Assembly: GCA_013339895.1 (NCBI GenBank)
Contig: JABACO010000019.1
Coordinates: forward strand, 2,404,565 to 2,468,564
DNA from: Ephydatia muelleri
Taxonomy: Eukaryota > Porifera > Demospongiae > Spongillida > Spongillidae
Length of the DNA: 64,000 nt
Direction: 5' to 3'
The translations under genes and the position numbers were made by a program. Below the pieces are notes generated by a model. That model made no database searches. It had not been told where the DNA came from and saw nothing but the letters and a program-made list of their open reading frames with translations. Shown here one piece after another: positions 44,852-59,887 of the stretch (its first letter is position 1; each line of letters begins with the position of its first letter).

Positions 44852-46416
44852 CTAACTAAAGCCGGCTGTAATTGATGTGATAGCTTTATCATCATCACCA
44901 CAGAAACAGTTGTAAAATTGAACCAGGAAGTTGATACACAAACTGTGGACTACTGTTTGTATGACTTGTGTCATTGCACACTGAGTGTTGAAAAGAGCGA
45001 ACTTGATTTGAAGAGGTTCGGATTCTTCACAGTGTTTATCCCATGGAAAATGTTGATAATCAATATGAACTTCTCGTGATCTCGCAGCAAACCATAACAG
45101 TACATAAAATAGATTTTCATAGTCCAAAATGAAATGAGCCTTGATTGGATCTTTTAGAATACATTTATACCAACGATGTGAACAATATGCAATAGTTCCA
45201 AAGAATGCATCAAAAACAGTAGTATCTCCAATTTCTCGGGAGAGTCCATAATCATTTAGTATACACTTACATGTCGTATTCTCCTTGTACAGTAGAATAT
45301 TCGAAGGTGATACATCCCCATGTAAAATGTTCTTGCTATGTAAAAATTTAAAAGCAGATAATACACTTTGAACCACCAGACGAAACGTTTCAAAACTATA
45401 TTCTTCAAACTCCAGTGTTGATGATGCATAAGGAATCTTCAATAAATACCCAACATTTTCAAAAGTATGGTCTTTAATAATTTGAGCCAATGCTTCGCAT
45501 TGCCCTTTGCACAACTCGTGCACTGCAACTTCACTGTCAAAATGATTCCGATGGAGGGTGAGATCATAACACTTCAAGATTTTGGAATTGGAATCAACAG
45601 CAAAAATTTGGGAAAACTTCCCTGTGTAAAGATGATGATTCACACCAGCTTCACAACCTAATTCTTGCAAAACAGCTGCAGGGATAGAGGTTGATACCCT
45701 AATAACTCAGGTTTGGTACAGAGGAGACCTACTAGAAAATAAAATCCGTCCCCCAAATTATTGCACCCTCCAAACAAGTTACAATCACAGGAACGAATCA
45801 TAGTACCGTTTTCAAAGAATTTAATAAAGCTGATTCTGTGTCCATCTGAACGCATAATGTAAACAAACTTTCTCTTCTGTTTTTTTATTAACTCTACGAC
45901 ACCATGAATCAATTGATTAATACTTTTTTTATAATTGAGTCTCTTTGGTCTTTTCAGTTCAGAAACAAAAACCAACTGAGAGAATGATACATCTTGTGTT
46001 GTATTTGTAGACTGAGATTTTTGCACAAATGAGCAGTCTACTTTATGATTAGCTGCTGCAGCACCAGTCTTGCTTGTGTCACAATATCTATATAAAACAG
46101 ACAAGTCCTCACATACCAGGGGTAAAAATTGATTTAAAAAATCTTGCACTTCTTCTTCTTTTGTAGATTCTTCCTTAAATGTTTTTATTTTTTGTGCTGA
46201 TTTTTCCAAAATTTTTTTCAACGATTTAGAGACTTTATAATTGGAAGGAACTTTGAAAACTCGTGCAAATGGTTTATTGTTTTCTTCTGTATCACAAAAA
46301 GTTTTCATCCAATAATTTTCTGCCTCAGAACTGGTCACATGCAGTGTCAATGAAAGCGGTTGGAGGCGCAGTGCAGCTAAATATTTGGAGAAATATAAAT
46401 AATTACACAATAACAC
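44852..46416 (-). pseudogene. PD-(D/E)xK nuclease-like plus FunK1-like kinase gene, frameshifted
   Basis: The N-terminal ORF (46416-45658, 252 codons) has an all-helical start, then D127 in KVDCSFV, E153-x-K155 in VSELKRP, and a following helix with Q168 (INQLIHGVVELI), the layout of a PD-(D/E)xK fold. The kinase ORF (45670-44852, 272 codons) has GKFSQIF, ILK, HGDVSPSNIL, NDYGLS and DYENLFYVLLW. Compared with the 5656-6770 copy, 13 bases are missing near 45688, which shifts the frame between the two parts. The kinase C-terminus ends differently (SITAGFS). This architecture is known from fungal FunK1 proteins and from Crinkler/RHS-type effectors; a role in DNA attack plus signalling is inference only. 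Confidence 0.7.
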
Positions 46417-48241
46417 AGTACTTGATTATATAGACATTGAACTCTGCCTGTTAAATCAAGTACGTACACTAAAAGGTGAATTTTCATGCAACAAAGCATA
46501 AAGTACTAGTAAGGATAGACTTTCCATTACATGTATAGGCACACATGTGGGTCATTCATTCCCAACACAGTTATTGACATCTATGTATCCTTTTTTTGGC
46601 AGAATTTTGCATGTTTGTTGCACTCATTAAGTTGCACTTTTGGTCTGTTGTCGACTTCACCACTCGCACTTTAGCCATGAATAAAGTCAACTTCATAATC
46701 TTATTCATCATGATATGGGCAACTTTTTCACCTGCGACTGACTTTGAGGGCTTTCTTGCCAAACATATGACTGCAACTGCCATGAATTTAACCATCATTT
46801 TACCATCTACTAGCTGATTCTGGGACTTCAGAACGCACACATACTAAACACTTTTCACTCTAAAACAAATTTGTTGTTAAAGAATGCCAACACCAAAACT
46901 GTTTCCCGCATTCAAAATCGGACACGGCAGTTTTAAATAAGGGACCGTGTTACACATACATAACATACCAATATAACATACCAATTTTCAGCGCAATCTA
47001 GGTGGAGTAATCCACTAAAAACTACTTATGTAAGGTAGTTACCGAAAATGAAATGCCATGCAGTCAGGCAGTCACGTGATCAGTTGTAGTTTTATACTTT
47101 TAATGCCAGATGACGATGCATAAACAATATGCTGCAATTGAATTTTGATTACCCCAAATCAATTTTTTTCCCTCAAATGTAAAAGTGACCGAAAATTTCT
47201 TAAAACTAGCACGTTTTGAACTGTAACTCTTTGCTAGATACTGAACTCTCTGTTTGATACGTTATAGAGAAGTCTTGTTGCATGTAGCTGTGCAGGTCAC
47301 AGCGTAATACATTGCCTGTCGTCATCTACCTCACAATATTGGTGTCAGTGCACTGGCATTTGTGTCCCAGTACTTTAGTAAGATGTGTATTGTGTGAAGC
47401 AAGAGAACCAATTCTGAGGACAGCATGCGGTCTTTGGGTCAAGTAATAACATAGGCCATGTGATTTTTTTGCAATAGTTCAGATGTACAGCGTTTAAGTT
47501 ACTAATGACACTGTGGGACCGCAAAAATGTGATGTCACTAATTTCTCTGTATAGAGCTGTTACTGTTTACTGTACAAGCTGCAACTGTATGTATATAACT
47601 GCACATTACAGAAACTCTATTCTGCCAGCAATCTGTGAACATACCCATATCATCTTTCAATCCCCCCATATCATCTTTCAATCCCTGTAGAATAGTTTCT
47701 ATTGGATGAAAATAAGTACTTGATCAATATAAAAACAGATCAGATGAATCTAGAGTAAATAAACCAAACATACAAAACGATGAACTTGATTATAAAGATT
47801 ATCAAGCACAACCTAGCAACTTGACCAAAAAACATAATAACATCATGACCACACCAAACAACTATGACAATGACAAGATGAACCTAAGCCTGATAATTAA
47901 AATGAGAGGATGAATTTGATGATCCCATGATAAACATCCAAAAAGGGCTATTTTCAACCAACATACCTAATGAAGCACTTATAGAAGATTGTGGTTGTGC
48001 TGGATAAAAGCAAACACAAACATACACATAAATACAAGTGCTGGGTGTTATATACAAAATAATGACCACATAAGATAATGATCATACGGGATGATGAACA
48101 CACTAGATAAGAACTACACTAGATAAGGACTAAACTAGATGAGGACCACACTGGATGATGACCACACTGGATGATGACCACACTATGTGAGGATGGATGG
48201 ATGGGTCATGGATGGATGGATGGATGATCACAATAGATGAG
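46417..48241. other. Upstream region of the nuclease-kinase gene in D2 copy b
   Basis: Parallel to 9689-11513. An 89-codon minus ORF (46571-46840) and a 61-codon plus ORF (47505-47690) are shared with the other copy; no domain is recognised. Confidence 0.35.
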
Positions 48242-49605
48242 CAGTGGCGTCCCCATAGGGGGGGCATTTGGGGCAGATGCCCTCCCCCTCCCTGCTTAAT
48301 GGCGCCCCCCTCCCTGCTTTATGGTGCCCGCACCCCCATCCCACCCCCCTTTATGGTGCGCGCCCCCCCTCCACACATACACACACGCACGCGTACGCAA
48401 ACGCGCATGCATATGCACGAACGCAGTCATCATCAATTAATTAACCATTAAAGGCGTGTGCCCGCATTACATCATTCACAAATACAGACCGTGTCGGTTT
48501 CGAATAGAACACGAAGCGAAAGCTGAGCGGGGCTGAGAATTGAAAATCCAAGTTACATCAACTGCATTCAAGCGCGCAATGTGTTGCATCGATAAAGTCA
48601 TATTTTTGCACCATCGAGCTCGAGCGAACCTGCTATGAACGATTTCTCTGCATCACAAGCAGTATACCCTAACGATAATATTGTTCCTGTTCTATTCTCA
48701 CAAATAATCCTTACCATGTACCATACTCAGTTCTGATTCGTCAGTTGCACACCCGATGTCTTCTGTTTCTACGGCGTCAATTCCATCTACATCGTTTCCT
48801 GTAAGTGTTTCTTCTTTCTGTGGTCTGCATCACCAACCATTTTGCCTGGTACACCGCCCACCGTGATTGATTCTTTTTCTCCTATGATGTCTGTCTCATC
48901 ACTTTCTGTTGACTACGCTTTGCCAATGCATGATTCTCTGCCATCCTGTATACATCACAGTTAACCAATTCTCTATCCATGTCTGCTAGTTCATCAGTTT
49001 CATCCCTTTTATCTGCCTCAACCTTTGATCCTGTCTTATCCATTACTGACTTTTCAGTAGCAATGTAAACAGCATTATTGAAATTTATGAAGATGATCTT
49101 ATCGACAAGTTTCTTGTGGACCAGGAGTTGGGACTTTGGAAGCGCAAATGGTCTGTATATTCACATATTGATCGTCCGGATACTCTTGCATCAGCACTAA
49201 TCAGTTGTGATGAAGAGCGGTTTCCTAATACTTCCCGCTTGATGAAAATTGGTTGCACACTTCCAATCACTAGTTGCACCTGCGAGAGAAGCTTTTCTAC
49301 CTTACGCTGTCTGAGAAACTGGCTAAGATCCTCTATCACCTGTAGACGGCTTTCTTTGTTAGGATTATGAATATTCATTATGCACATCCGTAAACTATGA
49401 CACAGCAGTGGTAATTTCACCCAAGAATAGAACTAGCAAATCTACTTACGGAGTAGGGATATTTCATGCACAAATCTAACCATTTGTGTGATTAATTTAT
49501 TTGCTCAATTGCTGCATGCAGCCTACTTAGTCAGAGCCACTCCCCCATGGTGCCCCTCTGTTTGATTAGCCCCCCCCCCTTTTGAAACACCTAGGGATGC
49601 CACTG
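48242..49605 (+). mobile_element. Decayed hAT transposon, D2 copy b
   Basis: Same termini as 11514-12851 (CAGTGGCGTCCCCATAGG at left, TAGGGATGCCACTG at right). Slightly longer, through an extra CTTTATGGTGCCCGCACC-like repeat unit near 48316-48345. Confidence 0.75.
49064..49445 (+). pseudogene. hAT C-terminal dimerisation remnant, copy b
   Basis: Encodes the same CTLPITSCTCERSFSTLR block, with the downstream frame broken as in copy a. Confidence 0.8.
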
Positions 49606-49716
49606 TCAACTACATGTCCGTTCGTCCATCCATCCCTCCCTCCCTTCTGGGATGGATGGACATACGATGATGGTTGCAAATGAAACACTCTCCTCTTTCC
49701 TCAAATAAAAAAGATA

Positions 49717-50440
49717 TGGGACGGTGTCCAGCAAAATCACCCTTCTGGAGTTTAAATTTTATCACTATAAAAATTGTATGTTACGCAAAGCAACATATCT
49801 TCACAACAGTTTTATATTTTCTTTTCAAATTTCGTACACTTGTTCACACATCAGTTCTCTCTGTGCAAACCGATTTTGGTGCTCTAGATATTTTCCATGC
49901 CATGGTTACAAAGGTCTCTAACCCAATGGGTTAAGATTCCACATTTCTCCAGATACGAGTGACAATAACATGTCAAATTTGGAGTGTACATAGAAGGGTC
50001 CTGTAGCTATTGATTTCTGAAGATTGTTAAGTTTTTTCTTATCCGTTACGAAGATATGGATTTTCAAAGTAATTCGACATTTCGCACCACTCACCCTATT
50101 CCAATATGCCATTATGTAATGGTCACGCCCTTTAAATTTGAAGTTAGGTAATGAACTCCGCTTTGATCGTTCTACGTGGTATATAAGCGATCGTACCTCG
50201 TACGCTATGATGGATGCTGTGAATATTCATGGTAGTCTACCTTTTTATATATCTGCACAGTTAGTGGCATGTACATGTAAAGCATGCACGTATCATGCCT
50301 TCTAATCATGGGGCCACCTTCTTCACCCTCTACACTAGTCTGGGAACCAGATGACTTGCTTGCCACAGTCAGTTATCTGGTACACAAACTGCAGTACCTT
50401 TACTTAGTATGGCATATCTCTGTAGACCATTCATATTCAA
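49717..50440 (+). mobile_element. Left arm of the foldback element, copy b (right arm missing)
   Basis: It starts TGGGACGGTGTCCAGCA after TA and parallels 12963-13682. No inverse arm is found after the array, so this copy is truncated by the end of D2. Confidence 0.8.
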
Positions 50441-50449
50441 CTGCAAGAT

Positions 50450-52018
50450 TGGAAGGAGGAAGAGCGGGTAGAGGGGAGGATGCAACGGGTAAGAAGGTAG
50501 AAGTAGCAGGATGAGGAGGAGGAGGTGTGGATGAGAGGAGGGGGAGGGGTAGGTGCAATAGGAAGGAAGGTAGGAGGGAAAATGAGAGGGAGTAAGAGGA
50601 GGAGAGGAGGAGGAGAGGAGGGGAGGAGGAGGAGAGGAGGAGGAGAGGAGGGGAGGAGGAGGAGAGGAGGGGAGGAGGAGGAGAGGAGGGGAGGAGGAGG
50701 AGAGGAGGGGAGGAGGAGGAGAGGAGGGAGGAGGAGAGGAGGGGAGGAGGAGGAGAGGAGGGGAGGAGGAGGAGAGGAGGGGAGGAGGAGGAGAGGAGGG
50801 GAGGAGGAGAGGAGGGGAGGAGGAGGAGAGGAGGATGGGCGGATGCAGGAAGATAGGAAGAGGAGGGAGAGGAGGAAAAGGAGGTAAAGGAAGAGGAAGA
50901 GGTGGGGGTGGATGCAACGGGAAGAATGGAAGGGGGAGGGGGATGCAACAGGTAGGAAGGTAGACGTAGGAGGATGAGGAGGAGGGAAGGTGTAGATGAA
51001 ATCAAAAGAAAGGAGGAGGGGGAGGGGTAGGCGTAATAGGAAGGAAGGTAGGAGGTAAAATGACAGGGAGTAAGAGGAGGAGGGGAGGGAGGAGGGTGTG
51101 TAGATGAAGGAAGATAGGAGGAGAAGGAGGTAAAATGAGAGGGAGTAAGAGGAGGAGGAGGGGGAGGAGAGGAGGAAGAGAGGAAGAGGGGAGGAGGATG
51201 GGTGGATGAAGGAAGATAGGAGAAGGAGGAGGGGAGGGGAGGAGGAGGAGGAGGATGGGTGGATGAAGGAAGATAGGATGGAGGGAAGAGGAGGGGGAGG
51301 AGAAGGTCGGAGGTGGATGCAACAGGAAAAATGGAAGGAGGAAGAGGTGGAGGATGCAACGGGTAGGAAGGTAGAAGTAGGAGGATGAGGAGGAGGAGGA
51401 GGTGTGGATGCAATGAAACGAAAGGAGGAGGGGGGTAGGTGTAATAGGAAGAAAGGTAAGAGGGAAAATGAGAGGGAGTAAGAGGAGGAAGGGGGGGAGG
51501 AGAGGAGAATGGGGAGGAGAATGGGTGAAGGAGATAGGAGGGGGAGGAGGATGGGTGGATGAAGGAAAATAGGAGGAGGGGGAGGAGAGGAGGAGGATGG
51601 GTGGATGGAGGGGGAGGAGGGGAGGATTCAACGGGTAGGAAGGTAGAAGTAGGAGGATGAGGAGGGGAGGTGTGGATGCAATCAAAAGAAAGGAGGAGGG
51701 GGAGGGGTAGGTGTAATAGGAAGGTAGGAGGGAAAATGAGAGGGAGTAAGAGGAGGATGAGGGGGAGGGGGGAGGGGAAGGGAGGAGGATGGTCGATGAA
51801 GGAGGAGAGGAGGAGGTGGTGGGAGTGGAGGAGTAGGTAGAGGAGGGGGAGGGGATGGGAGGAAGGGGAGGAGGAGGGGAGGGGAGGAAGGGGAGGAGGA
51901 GGGGAGGGGAGGAGGAGGAGGGAAGGAGGAGGAGGAGGAGGATAAGGAGGGGAGGAGGAGGAGGAGGGGAGGAGGGAGGAGGGGAGGAAGAGGAGGAGGG
52001 GAGGAGGAGGAGGATGAG
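50450..52018 (+). repeat. GGA-rich array, copy b
   Basis: Same repeat words as 13690-15985, with a homogenised GGAGGGGAGGAGGAGGAGA section at 50600-50830. Long Pro/Ser/Leu ORFs on the minus strand are artefacts. Confidence 0.9.
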
Positions 52019-52205
52019 AAGGTACATGCAAGGTACACACACCATGCACACACAAGGTACATGCAAGGTACACACACCATGCACACACAAGGTACATGCA
52101 CGGTACACACACCATGCACATACGCAAAGTACAAGCAAGGTACATACACAGTGCACACGAAAGGTACACACACCATGCACACGCAAGATTCACACACAAA
52201 GGTGG
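52019..52205 (+). repeat. Minisatellite AAGGTACACACACCATGCAC
   Basis: About six irregular units of roughly 34 bases. They join directly to the GGA array where D2 homology ends. Confidence 0.9.
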
Positions 52206-52210
52206 TACAC

Positions 52211-52720
52211 ATGAAATACACACTTCTGCACAATCCGCGTGGTCAACATGATTGTCTAACACTTATTCCAACTCCAGAGTACTTACTTTATAATAAAACG
52301 ACCACAGTTTGCAACTTTCCTCTTTACAGCGTCCATGTCAACGAGAGCGTCCGTATGGAACATCTTCATCAAGCGCTAGTTAACTTTTCTACATTGTAAA
52401 AACGATCGGTTGGCATTTGCGCATAGCTTACCACTGGTGTACAGCTGCTGCGCCGGATTTTCCCCACTTCCTTTGGTAGCTCTAATAAGAATCATCACTG
52501 GCAAAAAGAAAAAAAAAATCTTTTATACAATCCGCGTGGACAACAAGCTTGTCTAACACTTAGTCCGTCCGACTCCCAAGTACTTACTTTATAATAAAAA
52601 CAACCAATTTCCATCTTTCCGCTTGATAGCGTCCATGCTTACCACAGCATCTGTAACGAACGTATTGGTACAAGCGCTAGTTGCCATTTCTACATCCTAC
52701 AAACGATCGGTTGGCATGAA
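52211..52720 (-). repeat. Tandem duplication of about 0.3 kb
   Basis: ACAATCCGCGTGG, GTCTAACACTTA, AGTACTTACTTTATAATAAAA, GCGTCCATG, CAAGCGCTAGTT and ACGATCGGTTGGCAT occur in the same order in both units. On the minus strand each has a TTATTATAAAGTAAGTACT site resembling a donor and a short open frame (MATSACTNTFVTDAVVSMD in one copy), but frames differ between copies. Confidence 0.8.
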
Positions 52721-52927
52721 CTCGCTGCCGTGTAACGTATCCATAGAAGAGTACTCTTATATCCATGAGATCGACCCACTCGTTCGGTTAAAAAGGTGTC
52801 ACGCGATGTATTAGTCACCTAGCTAAAAATAGACTCAAAAAAGTCATTTAAATCCTACAGTGTCTCTTTTGGTGATCTAGCAGGAACATTGTTCCGCTGT
52901 GTTTGATCTACTACGGCAATTGAAATT

Positions 52928-53088
52928 GAAATTCGCAATGTACGAACTGAACGCTGAACGAATGTACGAACTGAATGCTGAACGAATGTACGAACTGAAC
53001 GCTGAACGAATGTAGGAACTGAACGCTGAACGAATGTACGAATTCGAACTGAACGCTGAACGAATGTACGAACTGAACGCTCAAAAGC
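52928..53088 (+). repeat. Minisatellite, 24-bp unit, about six copies
   Basis: AATGTACGAACTGAACGCTG plus AACG is repeated. The FVHSFSVQF minus-strand ORF is an artefact. Confidence 0.95.
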
Positions 53089-53196
53089 ACAATAGCCACG
53101 TGTCAGGGGTGATACTTAGCACGTACAACAGGTCTAGCGCCTGCAAGAGCTAAGACAGTGCGGCGCTGAAGACATATAATTAAATTCATTACAATG

Positions 53197-53266
53197 GACA
53201 GGAGGCGTATCCTTATTAGTTAGGGGGGGCATAGGCCGGGTTTGCCCCCCCCTGTATCCGCCACTG
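53197..53266. mobile_element. Miniature hAT-like terminus pair
   Basis: The right end reads, inverted, CAGTGGCGGATACAGG, a widespread hAT-type terminus; the left end CAGGAGGCGTATCC is a degenerate inverse. Only about 70 bases remain. A second terminus CAGTGGCAGATCTAG begins at 53460, next to G and C homopolymers (53487-53539). Confidence 0.5.
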
Positions 53267-53639
53267 CATTGATAATGAGTGTGGATTATAGTTCCAAAAC
53301 CATTTACGGTATTGTTCTAATTATAACCTAGTGTCCAGCCGCAAACTACAGTGATGGTAGGGCGGATTTATCCGTCATGAATAATTAGACACGTAACCGC
53401 CGGCGCCAATGACGGATTTAAGTCATGGCATCCAGGGATATTTTAATATCCCTGTGGCCAGTGGCAGATCTAGCATAGCCTTTGGGGGTGGGGGGGGGGG
53501 GGGGGCGGCAGGCCGGCAGCCCCCCCCCCCCCCCCCCCCATGCATATTAAATGCCGCCCCTCCCCCCCACACACACACGATGCGCGTGACATCTAGAAAG
53601 CACACCTTGCGTGTGTGTGTGTGTGTGGGGGGGGGGGGG

Positions 53640-57830
<4,191 letters not shown>

Positions 57831-59560
57831 GAAACACTGCGTGACATAGTATCGTATGCAGTAATATGCAGAGTTTGCCCACGCCATGGTATGCAGATAC
57901 ATATCCAGACATGCACGTGTGCGGACCGATATACATACTCGTACCTAGATATGTCAATGTCCAGTGCAGTGTGCAGATGGGTATTGTTGGAGCGAAGTAT
58001 CGGGTGCGTACCGCACCCATATCGCGAGCGGCACTTTAGCCCGTAAATTACGATAGTGCGCAATAAATAGGAATATAGGCCGTTTTAACCACACCCATGA
58101 AAACGCATATGAGTGTGGCTACTATAATTACCTCGACCGAGTCGCGTACTATTTCGAACTCACAGGTAAGTTATTGGATCCCTATAATCATTGTAAACTT
58201 CTGATACCTACATCTGTGACTATTTCTAGCGGGGTGTAGCCTGTAGGCCTATTTGAGAAATTAATTTTGATATCATTTTCTGCGCATGCTCGGTTTTAAG
58301 TTTTGCACATGTTGGTCATTAATGGAGGTGACGACGCACGATCGAGCAAAGGAAACAAAAATAGGCAACTTGGTTGAGTACCCAACGAAATAGGAGGAAA
58401 GGAAAGTTGGACTACTGGGCTATCTGTGGAGACAGTACTAATGGAGCCCGTTCCCAACGTAAGAGAAATTGGATTGTTGATTTTGATCACTATATAGCTG
58501 ACGAATCAGTGAGGTGCAACTGTGCAAGATAAAGAGTTCCAAGAGTTTCGGACAACGCGGGTGACAGGCGGAGGTTATAAAGGCATACCGAACGGACTTA
58601 AGCAGTCTAGGCCTGGTAAGTTGTGCGTGTTTACACTGTACACTATACGGTGTTGCTTATGTCAAACCAGGACAAGTGTGTGATTCAGTAGATGCAGTGA
58701 GGCGGCGTTTCAAGTTGTCACAAAGGTTTACGTGCTTACGTCACGTTTGTTCTCTTAAACACAGTGCCGACCAATAGAACGCCATTACGAAGAGCATAGT
58801 ACGTTGTATGTGTGCATGTGGATTACTCAGTAGGCATGCAATGTCTGACCACAGCTCTTGAGCCGACGCCAGGGTGTACTATGGCCAAATGAAAACGTTT
58901 CGCTGCATGGCCAACCAAGGGGATGACGACGATAGCATTGTGAAGCATAAGCTAGCTACCACCGCGGTCAGAGAGTAAGTAAATGCTGAGTTCTTTGTGC
59001 ATAACCTCTGTAATATTTTAGCGTGTGCTTGTAAGGAAACCGTCGACAAGCGCCGCGAGAGTAGTAGAGGCTCGTGCTCGCCTTCCAAGAGGCCTCTGCT
59101 AGGCGGAGAGTACGTGCCCTTCTAACTACATCAGGAAAATCCAGAATGTGATGGAGACTTTGATCGCCAGCTTGGAACTATACCTGTTTATTTTTTGACC
59201 AGTTGTATTTCAGCTGTAATTTGATTAAATTTTGCCGTTAAATTCTGACTGGCGTGGTTCAGGGTTTAAGCACTAGCCTTCAAGTATGCAGAACAGAAAA
59301 TGGATTTGAAACGATTCAAATACATGACGTGTACAGAGTCTGCACGCGTTCATCTGAAGTATGCAGACAGGTGATGACGAATATACTGAATCCATATGCA
59401 GACCGCGATATCATACGTATAAGCGAAGTGTTCGTTCTGAGACGTATACAGGCGCCGCATTCGTGACGTATGAAAAACTGCCCACGTGTCGAGTGCAGAC
59501 GAGTATCGATTAGTATGGGTGCAATATACAAGGCTGCATACGGTACACTGTCGCGCCGTG
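57831..59560 (+). repeat. Segmental repeat D1, copy b
   Basis: Matches 7560-8741, with about 510 extra bases at 58757-59264. Homology stops at 59560, eight bases before the Ginger target duplication. The extra block contains a 29-codon ORF followed by GTAAGT; coding is not supported. Confidence 0.85.
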
Positions 59561-59567
59561 AAAAGTG

Positions 59568-59571
59568 CCGG
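59568..59571 (+). other. Target-site duplication CCGG, left
   Basis: Identical to 63692-63695 on the other side of the element. Confidence 0.8.
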
Positions 59572-59680
59572 TGTCACAGGATTATGCGTCCCCCCGGATT
59601 ATGCGTCCGGCCGGACTCGTCGTCCTAGGATACGGAGTCCCCCCTTAGGATAGGCAGTCCCCCCCATTGCCCCTCATCGA
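59572..59680 (+). repeat. Left terminal inverted repeat of the Ginger element
   Basis: TGTCACAGGATTATGCGTCC, then GTCCGGCCGGAC and GTCCTAGGATAC words and GTCCCCCC runs, matching the inverse of the right end with indels. Confidence 0.85.
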
Positions 59681-59887
59681 ACCGAGGTAGTTAAGCGTAA
59701 TAATTACTGTTATCTGCTTGTACACGTCCTTCTCACTCTTTCAATGTTGGTAGAAAATAGGTACTTTATTGGATAAGTCTACATGTATAGCTATTAGCTA
59801 TAGCTGAAGCACGTTGTTTACATTACGTTGTTCCTGATTGGAGAATGACGCAAGTGCTAGATCCACGTGCTGTTACGAGGCATCGCC

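Larger units (their letters stand above)
44424..52018 (+). repeat. Segmental duplication D2, copy b (7.6 kb)
   Basis: It matches the first region in two pieces: 44424-45930 is the inverse of 5656-7149, and 45930-52018 runs parallel to 9218 up to the GGA array. It keeps the uninverted order. It ends inside the GGA array, so the right foldback arm is absent here. Confidence 0.9.

Noticed and set aside
50369..52262. ORFs of 620, 394 and 183 codons in the second GGA array
   Set aside because: Same satellite artefact, duplicated with D2.
52588..52687. A coding first exon MATSACTNTF... with a GTAAGT donor
   Set aside because: The frame hits a stop before the donor because of a five-A run, and the neighbouring duplicate has a different frame.
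58879..59088. A small gene in the D1b-specific block (29-codon ORF followed by GTAAGT)
   Set aside because: Splicing to the nearest acceptor gives an immediate stop; no homologue recognised.
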